64,000 nt of DNA from Ancylostoma caninum (Eukaryota > Nematoda > Chromadorea > Rhabditida > Ancylostomatidae), in assembly GCA_037903475.1 (NCBI GenBank), contig JBAJFG010000242.1:62001-126000 (forward strand), read 5' to 3'. Position numbers and translations under genes: made by a program. Positions 23,016 through 34,515 of the stretch are shown piece by piece. Under the pieces are notes generated by a model that made no database searches, was not told the DNA's origin, and saw only the letters and a list, made by a program, of their open reading frames with translations. Position 1 is the stretch's first letter. Each line of letters starts with the position of its first letter.

Positions 23016-24843
23016 ATGCAAGCTTTCGTGCCTGTTAGAGCGCGATTTGCCCCTTCTCAACAGAGAGGAGAGGATGTAGCTGTACTCATCTTCCCAGACG
23101 ATCATGGGCGTTGCTATGAATGGCGATTCAAAAGATTTCTCTCTGATGGAGAGACACGCACCTACCTTTGTTGTGGGTGTATGTCTTTAGAAAAGAGAGT
23201 ACTGTCTATACACAGACCGTCCCTTCATGCAAAATAAAATCAGGAGTGGTCTATTTATTACTGATCCCGCAAACCCAGCAAGACCGCATTTCTGTGAACC
23301 ACGAAGCACAGCTCGAGCAACAACTCGACGACGTATAATTGAGAAATGTAACGAGCTGCAATCTAATCCGAACCACGAAACACCTGTATCTGCCCTCGTG
23401 CATTTGGTGGCAGAAATACCGTCGCCAAATTTTGGTAAGCATAAGTTTCATCGGCATTAAAGTGGTAATGGGATTATGTGCTTTTAGAAAATATTCCGAG
23501 GGTGAAAGAATGGAGATGTTAGAAAACATGAGTCACCCCTCAAGTAGTCGAGCCGATACGCTTCAACGCGTATCGGCTCGACTACTTGAGGGGTGACTCA
23601 TGTTTTCTAACATTTCCCTTACAGAGGAACCTTCCACATGGAAGAACGGCAGCTACTCCAGGACCGCTGGTTGGGTATCCTTTAACGCCAACGTGAGATA
23701 GAACCGCATCACCGTCTAAAGGATCCTTCTCTGTGTCGTTGTCATGCGGATGGTGAAAATATTATACTACACGATGAGGACGGCACAATTTTTATTGCGA
23801 GCAGGACCCTTTGGGGGGAGGTATTCACTCGGGTGACCATATAATCCATGTACGTTCTTTGTATACCATCTTCACCGACAAGTTAACGAAAATTAGGTCT
23901 TTCTAGTGTGATGGGAGGTATAGACAAATAATTCCTCACGAACTCCAACCAACGAGAGCATCTCAGATTTATTCAATAATAGGAGAGTTCCAAGGAGGTC
24001 ATACACTACCTCTCCTCTATGCATTTTTGCGCGATAGTACAGAAGATACTTACCGAAGGATGTTCTGGTGTAATTTACTACACAGCTTAGCGTAGCTTAT
24101 GAGGTTTCGGAACAACATCGAGGCATTAGCTGGAATGGCGGCACTCTCTCAACCATGTTGTAACTTCTTACTGGATTTCGAGCTAGCAGCCATGAACGCA
24201 GCAAGGGGAGAACTGGAAATTGAAGTGTTATCGTAAATCTTGAAGAACAACAACTTTATTCTTCCAAATGTGATGATAAAAAGAGCGCTGCTTGATTTTC
24301 AGGTGTTTTTTTTTCACTACTCACAGTGCGTCGTGCGAAATCGAGACCAATACTCCCTGAGAGTACCATCTCGGAACAATGGTGCTGTTTCGCTTCTTCC
24401 GGAGATTACAAGTCTTACCACTCCTTCCACCTCAGTTTCAAGCCGTTTCGCAGGTTCTGGAGCACCCACGCGTGCCTGTCGTAACGGGTGAACAAGAACA
24501 GGCTTTGAGAGATTTCATGGATTACTGCTACAAAACTTGGGACGATGGAGGACGCATTGAAGGAGTTTGGGATCACTCTTCCAACGTTGGAAGCCACACT
24601 ACCAACCACGTCGAAGGATTCCTCTCCACGCTCAGAAGAAGATTCCCAACAAAATCTCCGAGTATTCCGCAAATCCTGGAATTTATTCAAGTCCAACTAT
24701 CCCTGGCGAAGTCTCGTGTTCAACCGATAGCCGAAGGAGGAGTGGAACCTCGCTACATAAGACCAGCTAAAGCGCAGAGGCAGCGAGAGGTACACCAGGA
24801 AATGTTGCGATTTCACGAACACCAATTTTCCTACAACACATGA
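23016..24843 (+). pseudogene. Mutator-like (MULE) transposase remnant
   Basis: MULE transposases move DNA elements by cut and paste with a DDE core. The first frame (23016-23237) has YEWRFKRFLSDGETRTYLCC, like the FLYWCH/WRKY-type DNA-binding start of nematode MULE proteins. The second (23227-23460) has RRRIIEKCNE and NPNHETPVSALVHLV, typical of the following region. The third (24379-24843) ends the protein with GVWDHSSNVGSHTTNHVEGF, the conserved box near the C-terminus. The catalytic middle (about 23600-24300) is broken by stops, and a perfect 46-bp palindrome lies inside at 23516-23613. Degenerate 59-bp repeats lie on both sides and may be terminal parts of the same element. I identified no terminal inverted repeats. 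Confidence 0.75.
23516..23613. repeat. Perfect palindrome, 46-bp arms, 6-base loop
   Basis: Positions 23516-23561 and 23568-23613 are exact reverse complements with loop TTCAAC between them. Confidence 0.95.
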
Positions 24844-25189
24844 ATGCAAGAATTATCTCGACTTTTTAGCGTCTAGGCTAGCACACCGATTAATTTTTCA
24901 GCGCCAACTAATTGTATCACGTATGTTATTTGGATGAGTACAGAAGAAAGCGAATGTATTGTGGCCAATGTCTTTCCGAGTTAGCTGTTCCTTAGTTAGG
25001 TTCTTGTTCTGCCACTAGATGTTCTGGGTTAGATGATGTGCTCATGAAGCTTTGTCGTTAGTTAAGTACCCAAACTGTTTCCCACGGCATCGATGCATGG
25101 GTACACGGTTTCAACAGTTACATGCCTATTGCTGACGAAACTGAGGCGAGGATGTTATGGACGCAGTGCGCTACTGCCAGTGCTCTGCC
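24844..25189. other. No recognisable gene
   Basis: Sequence between the MULE remnant and a short minisatellite, with nothing recognised. Confidence 0.4.
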
Positions 25190-25410
25190 ATCTGTGTCTC
25201 ACTGGCCGGGACCCGGCCCCATGCGTTCGGTATTAGATGTCCCGCAACCATGGAGAAAGGACTCACGTGGCCCAGTGATGTGAAGAACACCAGAATACAG
25301 GCTCACTTTGGCCCAATAGTGTTGAGAACGGCAGAATACAGGTCCGCCGATGGAAAATGCGTCTGCATTGGCCCAGTGGTGAACAAAACGCACGAATACG
25401 CCCTATGATG
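25190..25410 (-). repeat. 59-bp minisatellite, about 4 units
   Basis: The minus strand repeats CACTATTGGGCC, GACCTGTATTCTGCCG and TTTTCCATCGGCGG in the same order as at 5912-6420. It is followed by the dispersed repeat at 25437-25550. Confidence 0.75.
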
Positions 25411-25436
25411 GAGAACGGACTTCTAATACTCATACT

Positions 25437-25550
25437 CAACTCATAAGAAGGACTTCATATTTGAGCTCATTTAATGACCAGTTTTGCTTCTTGTCAACTT
25501 CTTAGGGATTTGACAAATGCGAAGCTTTTGCACATGCCCCAAGTGGCTAC
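25437..25550 (+). repeat. Dispersed repeat shared with 5571-5683
   Basis: It matches the reverse complement of 5571-5683 from CAACTCATAAG to GCACATGCCCCAAGTGGC with scattered differences. Confidence 0.7.
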
Positions 25551-25720
25551 GCCATCAAAATAAATCACTGATGATATCGTTAACGAATCATGAAACTTTG
25601 TTAAAGTTCGTTGATAAGATAATGTGAAGTTGGGCATCAGTCTTGGTGTGTCTCTATTTTTGGCAGTAATTCCACAACTTCGACTGTTGAGCAAAAATAG
25701 ATAGTACTAATAGTACTAAC

Positions 25721-27796
25721 TATACATTGGTATTGAAACGAATATTTTCGAACGAATACTCGAATAATTCGAAATTTTCTTTATTCGAATATTCGAATAA
25801 TTCGAGTAGTCGAAATATTCGATTATTCGAATATTCGAGTTATTCGAAAAGTTGAAATGTTCGATTATTCGCATATTCGAATATTACATAGCATACGTGA
25901 TTCGAATAATCGGTTTAATGATAAATATCGCCATGATTCATGGATCACATATTATGGTGTACCCTCAGCAACTGACTGAATGCGAACGACAAGCATGCGT
26001 CATTATTCATTTGTTTTTCAGTGATTTTTTAATGAAAAAACTAAACGATACTGACAAGACCCGTGCAAAAGACGGGCCTGACTTGTTTCAAATTACATAA
26101 CAGAGGCTGTTCCCCATGACACCTCCTCTTTCGGCTTACCGTTCGGCTGAATTCAAAAGATTACAAATCGAAGTTCGTGCCAATTTACGTGGACTCAGAG
26201 GTTCTGGGACGGCGAGCACAGACCGAACACAGTTCAACAGCAGTTACATCGCGAGGTGAAAGCTTATTTCGTCGCCCCACAAGCTGCGTTCGCCCGGTAA
26301 AGGCTGTGTTTCGTGAGCGATGAACTGGTTTGCATGGCTCAAACCTGGGATTGCAGCTCAATCTGGGCACAAGGTTGTGATCATACTGTAGACCTGGGCA
26401 AGTAGATATTTACCCAAGCTCATCCAAAAATAGTCCCGAACGCGTATGCGCTTGCCGAGGCAGTGCTTGGTGGACGCAGCTGTCACGCGGCGGACCTCTA
26501 GATCCGCGCCGCACCTGCACGCATCCGCACCGCTCGGATCTCGTCTGGCCGATTATTGCACTGAGCCACGGTTTTACCAGGGCCTCAGGCGGCCTGACAA
26601 GTCTCGCAAGGCTCCTCTTGCCCCCGCCGTAGCGGAGACACGACTAAGATTTGGTGCTCAACTATCGGCTTATGTACACTCCGCAGGAGGCGGGTCGCCA
26701 CGTGGCAAGGAGCAGGTAGAACCGCAGAACATGAGACCGCAGGACATGAGGGGCAGAACGCAGGTTGAGCGACACTACAGTCAATCAGGCAGCAACTAGT
26801 TACCTCAACGCAGCCGAAACAAGCTGCTCTTAGCAGTCGGAATGCAGCAGTCCTTCCTCTTGTAGCAATATCTGCCTTAAATTTCTTGGTGTGCGGCTTG
26901 GGAGGTTCGTTGCGTTTGCCTTATACAGTTATCTGGGGAGGTGCGCAAGTTTGAGAGAAATAGGCCGCTACTTTGGCGACCGCGCTACAGAATAAAAAAC
27001 CCGAGAATATCAGTGACAATATTGAACACTCAATATAAATAATTGAAAAATTAAACAGCCAAAGATAAATTGATGCAAAGTTTTCTTCTATTTTATGAAA
27101 AGAAGTAAAGTGATCCCAAAAATTCGCTGACCCATCCTCGGGTAGGGGGGGGGGGAAGCGTCCCACTGCATCCGCACTGGTCCATTGCTATACCATTATC
27201 ATCATTATGGAGCAATCCATAGCGACATTCTATGTCACTTTAACAAATAACCGCCTCACTTCCCTGTCTCACTTTATGACCCCACAGAAGAGACCGTAGT
27301 GACGTGAGAAGCACGACCTTGCAAGTCTCGTCTCATTTGCGAATTAACAACTAAAGACGGGGTGACAGCAAAGCCCACCAGACTGCTGCAGACAACGTCC
27401 TGAAAGACGAGTCAAAAAGCACCTTGAAACATTCCGCGAATAGCTCGTTAAGAAAACCAAGAATCTGTTCTAATTCAGACACGTAAATGAGATGGGAGTT
27501 CCCTTCTAACGTACACCACCGGAAGTGTTAGTTTGAGAACGTGCATTTCTATATCTTCGCACATGACAAGACTGGTTTACCTATTTTCAGTGGATCAGTA
27601 CATCGCAAAACCACTTCTGAAACAATTTCATCCATTCATTCGAATAATTCGAAAAGTCGAAATATTCGATTACTCGAATAATCCGAAAAGTTAAAATATT
27701 CGATTATTCGAGTATTTGAATTACTCGAAAAATTGAGGTATTCGATTATTCGAATACTCGAATATTCGAAAGAAAAAATTCGAATACCAATGTATA
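25721..27796. mobile_element. hAT-like element with ATTCGAAT-rich ends
   Basis: Both ends carry TATACATTGGTATT in inverted orientation. The flanking octamers gtactaac and ttactaac agree at 7 of 8 bases, as for an 8-bp hAT duplication. Inside each end (25740-25900 and 27640-27790) the sequence is a run of overlapping ATTCGAAT, TATTCGA and TCGAAA palindromes that could fold extensively. The interior has a GC-rich open frame (26446-26799) with no recognised domain and a diverged hAT MITE at about 26930-27179. No transposase was seen, so the element is non-autonomous. Confidence 0.75.
26930..27179 (-). mobile_element. Diverged hAT MITE copy
   Basis: The minus strand begins CAGTGCGGATGCAGTGGGA, then a C-run, then GGATGGGTCAGCGAATTTT, paralleling the start of the 53250 element. 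The far end is unclear and no target duplication was found. Confidence 0.55.
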
Positions 27797-27804
27797 TTAC
27801 TAAC

Positions 27805-28299
27805 GATTGCACCACCGAGATTCAATGGCCATTGTTATAGACCCACAAAGAATACGCAATAAAATACCAACAGAAGTAAAGAAAAAGTAAATTTGTGCGA
27901 ACGACGACAAATCATCAAATGTTCGTAAGCGCCTAGTCTTCGGTGCCTATCACGTGATGGCCTGTTTTACCTAAATTTGCACGTGACTACATCCACTGCG
28001 CGCGTGTTACGACACCTCATAAAGAGGCTCTGCAGAGACCCAGTCGATTTTGGAGTCGTTATGAAAAGAACCTACTCCCGCTTCACAAGTAAGGTATGGT
28101 TGGGCTGAGAAAGCTAGGTTGTATGCTAGCTATTTTTACGCTGAGAAAGCTAAGTTATACGTATGCTAACCGTTCATGTCCTAACCCATTAACTGCAGTT
28201 TAACCAACAACAAGTAAAAACAGCAGTGGAAACTATGTGTAATTAGCACGTAGGCATGAAATGTGCACTTAGAGTGTATGGTTTGATCCATTCAGTTGT
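27805..28299. other. Flank of the LTR element, no gene recognised
   Basis: Ordinary sequence between two mobile elements. It contains the 5' copy of the GTTGT target duplication at 28295-28299. Confidence 0.5.
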
Positions 28300-28522
28300 T
28301 GTTCTGGCGTATCGCCAGAACCTTTGCCTCTGGCACCCTTGAGTGTGCCGATATGTTGTAAGGGCGGGGCGTCAGCCTCACTCTCTATTATTGCATCCAT
28401 ACCGGCAATACGCTGGAAACGAGATAAACGATTATTACCACTGAACCACTGTTTTATTCTGAAGGGCGCCACCCAACCACCCAGAAACCTAAAGGCGCCA
28501 CCCAACCGCCTAAGTCACCACA
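28300..28522 (+). repeat. 5' LTR
   Basis: It starts TGTTCTGGCG and ends CACCACA, with TG...CA termini. A GTTCTGGCG-TATCGCCAGAA hairpin opens the LTR. It differs from the 3' LTR at four positions. Confidence 0.95.
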
Positions 28523-28526
28523 TTTT

Positions 28527-28539
28527 TGGTGCATCGGCC
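28527..28539 (+). promoter_or_regulatory. Primer binding site, tRNA-Gly type
   Basis: TGGTGCATCGGCC begins four bases after the LTR. It is complementary to the CCA-bearing 3' end of a tRNA whose acceptor strand ends GGCCGATGCA, as in glycine tRNA (GCC). The tRNA identity is from memory of that family. Confidence 0.75.
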
Positions 28540-28626
28540 AAACTAAAGCCGCATTTAGGGTTAGATTTACCTAACCTAGGGGCTCAGTTAGCCCTAAATC
28601 GCAAACCCTCGTTTGCCCACCATCCT

Positions 28627-28790
28627 AAGCTCAACAGCAGCTTACTTTTTTCACTCTAAGCTCAACAGCAGCTTACTTTTTTCACTCTAAGCTCAACAGC
28701 AGCTTACCTTCTTCACTCCAAGCTCAACAGCAGCTAACTTTTTCTACTCCAAGCTCAACAGCAGCTGAATTTTTCCACTCCAAGAGTTCG
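28627..28790 (+). repeat. 31-bp leader repeat, five copies
   Basis: AAGCTCAACAGCAGCT recurs at 28627, 28658, 28689, 28720 and 28751, an exact 31-bp spacing, each followed by a pyrimidine-rich TTTTT/TTCACTC stretch. It fills the leader between the primer site and the gag start at 28802. Confidence 0.92.
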
Positions 28791-28801
28791 CGTAAACAAA
28801 A

Positions 28802-30098
28802 ATGGCGCTCTATCTCTACAAAAAAGCAATAACCACCAGCTCTTCCAATCTGGCAGATGTTCTCAAAAAATATGAAGGTTATGGAGAAAAAGTCGATCAT
28901 CCTGAGGATGATAATCAACGTCATGAAAAGTGTTCAAATAACCTAGTACTACTTACAACGTGTCTAGGACATATTAGATTGCATATTGACAATCTAGAGA
29001 GCAAAATTGAGAGAATGGAAGAATTTTACATGAGTGTAAAATCAAAAACAGCAAAAAGATATGATTGCGGAAATTGAAGAATTGGAGAGTCCCAATATTC
29101 AAAAATAATGAAGGATGCCACTTCGTTCGCCTTCACTATCGAGTCTCAAATCGCAGACACAAAAATCAACTTGCAAAAAGTACAGGTTAAGCTCAAACTT
29201 CCCATACAACACTCATTTCAAAGGGAAAACTCACACGACACCGAGGTGGGGGAGTCCAGCACCACCAGCAACGAGGTGGCTGAGACAAGTTCATCCACAA
29301 ATCAAAAACCTCGAACTGTAAAACCACCGTCGATCACGTTGCCTAAATTTTATGGGAACCAAGAGGAGTTTCCAGAGTTCTGGGCCATATTTGAGTCATT
29401 GATACACGAAAGCGAAGAGTTGTCTACAATTGAGAAAATCGTGCTCCTCAAGGAAAGCCTTGAAGGATCGGCAGAAAAAGCGATCCGTGGCATAAAACCT
29501 GTACCGAGCAATTACAGCTGGATGGTAGAAACCATAACAAAGCGATTCGGCAACAAGCCAACGAACAGGTCAAAAATAGTACAGAAACTGTTCGAGTTAA
29601 AATCATAGCACAGCGGAAAGCTGTCAGGAGTCTTTTGACTCCATCAAAACCTTGGTAAATCAGATGGTCTCAGCAGGTTACGATATTCGGGACACATGTG
29701 ATCCCATGTGGACAGAGACCATTCTGAAAAAATTTCCCCACGAAATTGTGAAAGATATCCTGGTAAAGAACCAGGAAACGGAAACCATGAAGGTCCAGGA
29801 CCTCCTGGACGCCCTAGAACGGGAGATCACGGTCAAGGCGTACATAGAGCTCCGTCTCGGACCTAGTCAACAGAATAATTACAGAGCAAGTAATCAATAC
29901 AACCAGGCATCGACGTGCATTTTTTGCGGCAGGTCAAACCACCAGTCCTCAATGTGCAGGACTGTGACCGACAAACTTAAACGCCGCGAACTACTCAAGC
30001 AAACCAAAGCGTGCTGGAAATGTTTCCAAAGCACGCATTCCAGTAGCAGTTGTAAAAAACCAAACTGCAGCAACTGTGGTCGAACTCACCACGTTTAA
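28802..30098 (+). pseudogene. gag: gag (BEL/Pao), frame-broken
   Basis: Gag forms the particle and packages RNA. The 28802-29077 frame begins with a coiled-coil-like region. After two apparently compensating one-base shifts near 29050 and 29095 the frame resumes at 29108-29608 with TLPKFYGNQEEFPEFWAIF, the conserved BEL core (Peptidase_A17/DUF1759-type). A further shift near 29606 leads into 29652-30098, which ends with three zinc knuckles: CIFCGRSNHQSSMC, CWKCFQSTHSSSSC and CSNCGRTHHV. A TAA (30096-30098) separates this from pol in the same frame. It may be a mutation or a readthrough stop at the gag-pol boundary. Confidence 0.85.
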
Positions 30099-33000
30099 GT
30101 GTGCCTGACGTCCGACAGATCCGTACCTAATCCTCCTGCGGCAAACCCACCAGCATCCGCCGCTCGTTGGTCAAGAAATGAAACCAACCAGAACGGTTTC
30201 AATAACAGATCGTCCGCACGGGGTCTTCAACCCACAAACAGGTATGCGAATCCTAGCAATGATGCTAGACGTCAACACACTGGCGCTAATCAACCGCACA
30301 TCTCCAATCAGAACATTGAAAATGGAATGGGTGAAAGGCCTACCTATAGGAAAAACGAGCAGCTCGTTCTAATGACAGCTGAAGGGAATGTGTGGAACTA
30401 CAAAACACAAAACTTCGAGAAGGCACTGTTCTTTTTCGACACAGGCGCTCAAAAGACAGTCATTGAGGAAGCTCTAGCGGATAAACTTGGTCTTCCACGA
30501 ATTACATCCGAAACCTGCGTAATGTCAGGCATTGGTGGACATACAGAAAAGTTCAAGAGTCATGTAGTGTCCCTCAAAATAGGTACTGCCTATGGCAACG
30601 AGTTCGACATAACTATTCTGACCAAACCAATAATTACCGGAGGATTCCCTTCCGTCAGGCTAACGGAAACCGACCGCGCATTTTTACAATGCAGCGAGAT
30701 ATGCGTTGCGAATTCAAAGATTAGAGGAGAACGCCAGATCCCTCATATCTTAATCGGCCTAGACCGATACTCTGACCTTGTCATTTCAAACACGACCGGT
30801 ACACAAACACCCTCCGGTCTCCATGTTGCCAAAACCGTCTTCGGTCCTACTATCTACGGCCGTGGCCAAGTTGATAACGATGATACGCTTACTGTACTCA
30901 CTCATTCTATGACGTCGGTATGCGAATGCTCAGATAGCGAAAACATCCAAAGACTATTTGAATTAGAAGGTATGGGCATTACATCAGCAGAGTCCAACCG
31001 AGATCAAGGTACTTACAGATACTTCCAAGAGTACTCAAAGACCATTAGCTTCAACGATAACTGCATCACAGCTCCATTTCCACTCAAGGACAATATAAGT
31101 GACCTCAGCGATAACTATGGGGTCGCAATCAAGAGACTTGCCGCACTACAAAGAAACTTGCTGGCAAATGATAAACAGATGGATTGGTATCGTAAAATAC
31201 TTGACGATTACGAGGACCACGGTGTCATTGAAAGAGTATACGAGCCAGAAAAGAATGCTGTTGGCAATCATTATATGCCACACTCAGGCGTTTGGCGTGA
31301 GCAGAAACAAAAACTGCTTAGAATAGTTTTCGATGCATCATCGAAGAAAAAAGGGGAGCTTTCTCTGAACGACGTAATACACAAAGGAGAATCATTCGTC
31401 AATAAAATCCATGACATACTTATTGCCAGTAGGGCTAGTAAATACATCTTGCTGTGCGATATTGAAGCTGCCTTCACTCAGATCCGTCTCAAGGCAGCCC
31501 ACAAGGATTTATGCCGGTTTTTATGGCTAGAGGATCCTACTCTGCCACCCGTTAGCTCGAACGTAGTTGAGTATCGATTCACCAGGATACCATTTGGAGT
31601 GACTGCGTCACCCAGCATTCTTAATATGGCGATTCTAGCCTACCTAGACTCACTTGGGTCGGAATTTGCAGGCGAGATTGCGCGTAATATTAACGTCGAC
31701 AATATCCTCCCGCTCGCGAACAGCGAAGAAGAAGCCGTGGAGAAGTACAAACTTTCCAAGAACCTTTTTTCAAAAATTGGCATGAACTTACGAGAATATG
31801 TTTCAAACTCGGAATTTGTCAACAAAAATATCCCGGTCGAAGATCGACAACCGGCTGGCAAGATAAAAATGCTTGGACTAAACTATGATACCATAAACGA
31901 CCGGTTTTCGGTCTCGGCACGTTTTCCACGAAAACAAAATCTTACCAAACGTGAAATCGTGAGCCAGATCAACTCCTTATATGATCCATTGGGCACAGCC
32001 GGTCCACAAGTGGTGAAATTGAAAGATATCATGCGCGAAACTTTTGCCACCCAATGTGGCTGGTCCGACCGTCTTCCCACCAGCTTCATGAAAAAATGGA
32101 ACGAACAATGCGATAAGATAGATGGTGCACTGATAGAGGTGCCCCGACTCATCATCCCTACGTGTAATATGGATGAGAATCTATGTTTATGGCTTTTTGC
32201 GGATGCTAGCAAATCGGCTATGGCAACTTGTGCTTACTTGCAAGATAGAAACACCAAAGCAATGAGCCAGCTTGTAAGTGGCAAAACCAGGTTATCTCCA
32301 AAGAACTACCAACAGACCATCCCACGTCTGGAACTGCTCGCTATTCTGCTAGCTATGCGTCTTGGATCCAGCATCCTACAGGCTGTCAACAAGGGAATAA
32401 AAGAAATTTCAGTCGTTAGTGACAGCGAAATAGCACTGTGTTGGTTAAAAACACAGCGCAAAATACCAATTTTTGTGGCTAACCAGCGCGACAAAATCCT
32501 AAGACTGAAGATGCAGTTCGAAAAAAGTGGTGCAACTGTCAGATTTTTCCATGTTGCTACAGATGACAATCCAGCTGACGCTGGCACGAGAGGACTCGCT
32601 GCCAAAGAAATTGAAACCCATGATTGGGTCCAAGGTCCAACTTGGATGAAAAATGACCCAACTACATGGAGCTTAAAAAACATGGATGAAATCGAGTCCA
32701 CAGAAACACAGAACACGGAAACATGTGTGCAGAACGTAGAGGTCAACAAGTCAATGACAAAACTCGACCCCGTTTTTTGACCTATCGCGCTTCTCTAAAT
32801 TAGATATTGCCCTGAGGGCAGTCATTAGAGCTGCGAAGTTCTTGCGCAATACTATCGATCAGTTGAGAAAGAACAAAGGCATTGACATCAATATAAATGT
32901 CATCTCTCAATTTGAACTGAGCCATGAAATATCCGCGAAAGACATTTCTGCAGCGGAAAAGTTGTTAATTTCACAACTCCATCGAAATCTGGATCTTGGA

Positions 33001-34515
33001 GAAATTCAGAAAAGATTTCGTGACAAACAGCTTATCCGAGACAAGGAAGGTATTATTCGCCATCTGTCACGTTTACAGTATGCACAAATACCGGTAGATG
33101 CTAAATCACCCATATTTTTACCGAGCAAATGCGAGCTCACTAGACTTGTGCTTACTGATATACATGCGAAGAACTTCCACTGTGGGAAAGACCATACGTT
33201 GTCAATAGCGAGGCAGAGATTCTGGATACCAAAACCATCTGGTTCATTTCGCATGTTCCTGAAAGGTTGCGCGGTCTGTAAACGCTGGCAGGGGCTGCCG
33301 TTTGGTGCACCCCTCATGCCATCATTACCTCAGGATAGGGTGCAAGTGTCAAAACCATTCCTGAACATCGACTGCGACTATATCGGTCCATTTCACTCTA
33401 GAATTGGTGAAAACATGTACATCTGCCTGTACACGTGCCTGACAACACGTGCGGTCCATTTGGAAGCTGTTGACAGCCTATCGGCTGGTGCCTTCTTGAG
33501 CAGCTTTGTGCGTTTTGTCTCAAGAAGAGGCGTTCCACAACTCGTGCGTACCGACTGTGGTTCCAATTTCACGCTAGGATCGCTGATAATTGAAGAACTG
33601 TTCAAGAAAGATCCAGAATCTGGCAATTCTGTTATGTCCTACAGCGCCTGCGCTGGCATCAAATGGTTATTCAACCCTCCTGCCAGCCCATGGATGGGTG
33701 GTGTATGGGAGCGCTTAGTGGGCTCAGTAAAGAAAGCACTGCGAAAGTCGGTTGGCAGAAAGAAACTCAGCTTCACAGAGTTGAATACGGTAGCAACCCA
33801 AATCGAGGCTGTTATCAACACTCGCCCGTTGACAAAACTCAATTTGTCATGTTTGGAAGAAATTCCATTGCGACCGGTCGATTTCCTGCAAGGCAACATC
33901 AAATACTCGTTACCCGACGCAGAAGCTGTCAATTACTCGGATGATCCCACTTACGATCCTGAATTAATTCAAACCAGAAAACAAGCCTACGAAGCCTTTG
34001 ATTTTTCCACCAAAGTTGCCAGCAAATTTTGGGAAAAATGGAGCAGAGAATATCTCACAGCCTTAAGAGAAACGCAGAAAAATGTGTTAAAACAACCAAG
34101 ACACATTTCACGTGATATTCCAGAAATTGGTGAAATTGTTCTCTTGAACAAGATATGTTACCCAGAGGAGACTGGAGTTATGGCAAGGTGGTTGAAGTAA
34201 TCAGGAGCCACGATGGCGGCACACGATCAGCCAAAGTTCTCATTCCTAACGGAAAGATTCTCCATCGACCATTAAATAAGCTCTACCCACTCGAAATCAG
34301 AAGTTCGCCAGATTTCAATGATACACAGACTTCACTCTCAGACAATCGGGAAGCTCGACCCCAGCACGACTCCAACACTGCAGCATGTACATTTCTCAGA
34401 GAGCTCCTCTGACGTAACTGTGCTGACTTTACCTGAGGGGATAATCGGGGAACAACCGCCGCGAAAAACTCGTCCGCGTCTGCGCTTTGATCCCCCTACA
34501 GTTAATCTGTGCTGA
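30099..34515 (+). pseudogene. pol: pol (protease, RT, RNase H, integrase), frame-broken
   Basis: The main frame (30099-32780, 893 codons) holds an aspartic protease with FFDTGAQKT, a reverse transcriptase with the first catalytic motif LLCDIEAAFTQIRL, and RNase H (FADASKSA, IPRLELLAILLAM, VVSDSEIALCWLK). The second RT box, normally YVDD, reads NVDN here, losing a catalytic aspartate. A one-base shift at a T6 run near 32775 leads to the integrase frame (32842-34200), with an HHCC zinc region (NFHCGKDHTL ... GCAVCKRW) and DDE residues in NIDCDYIGPF, RTDCGSNF and SPWMGGVWERL. Another shift near 34180 moves to a frame ending at 34412, and the tail appears to return to the frame that stops at 34515. 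The gene is inactive as assembled. Confidence 0.9.
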
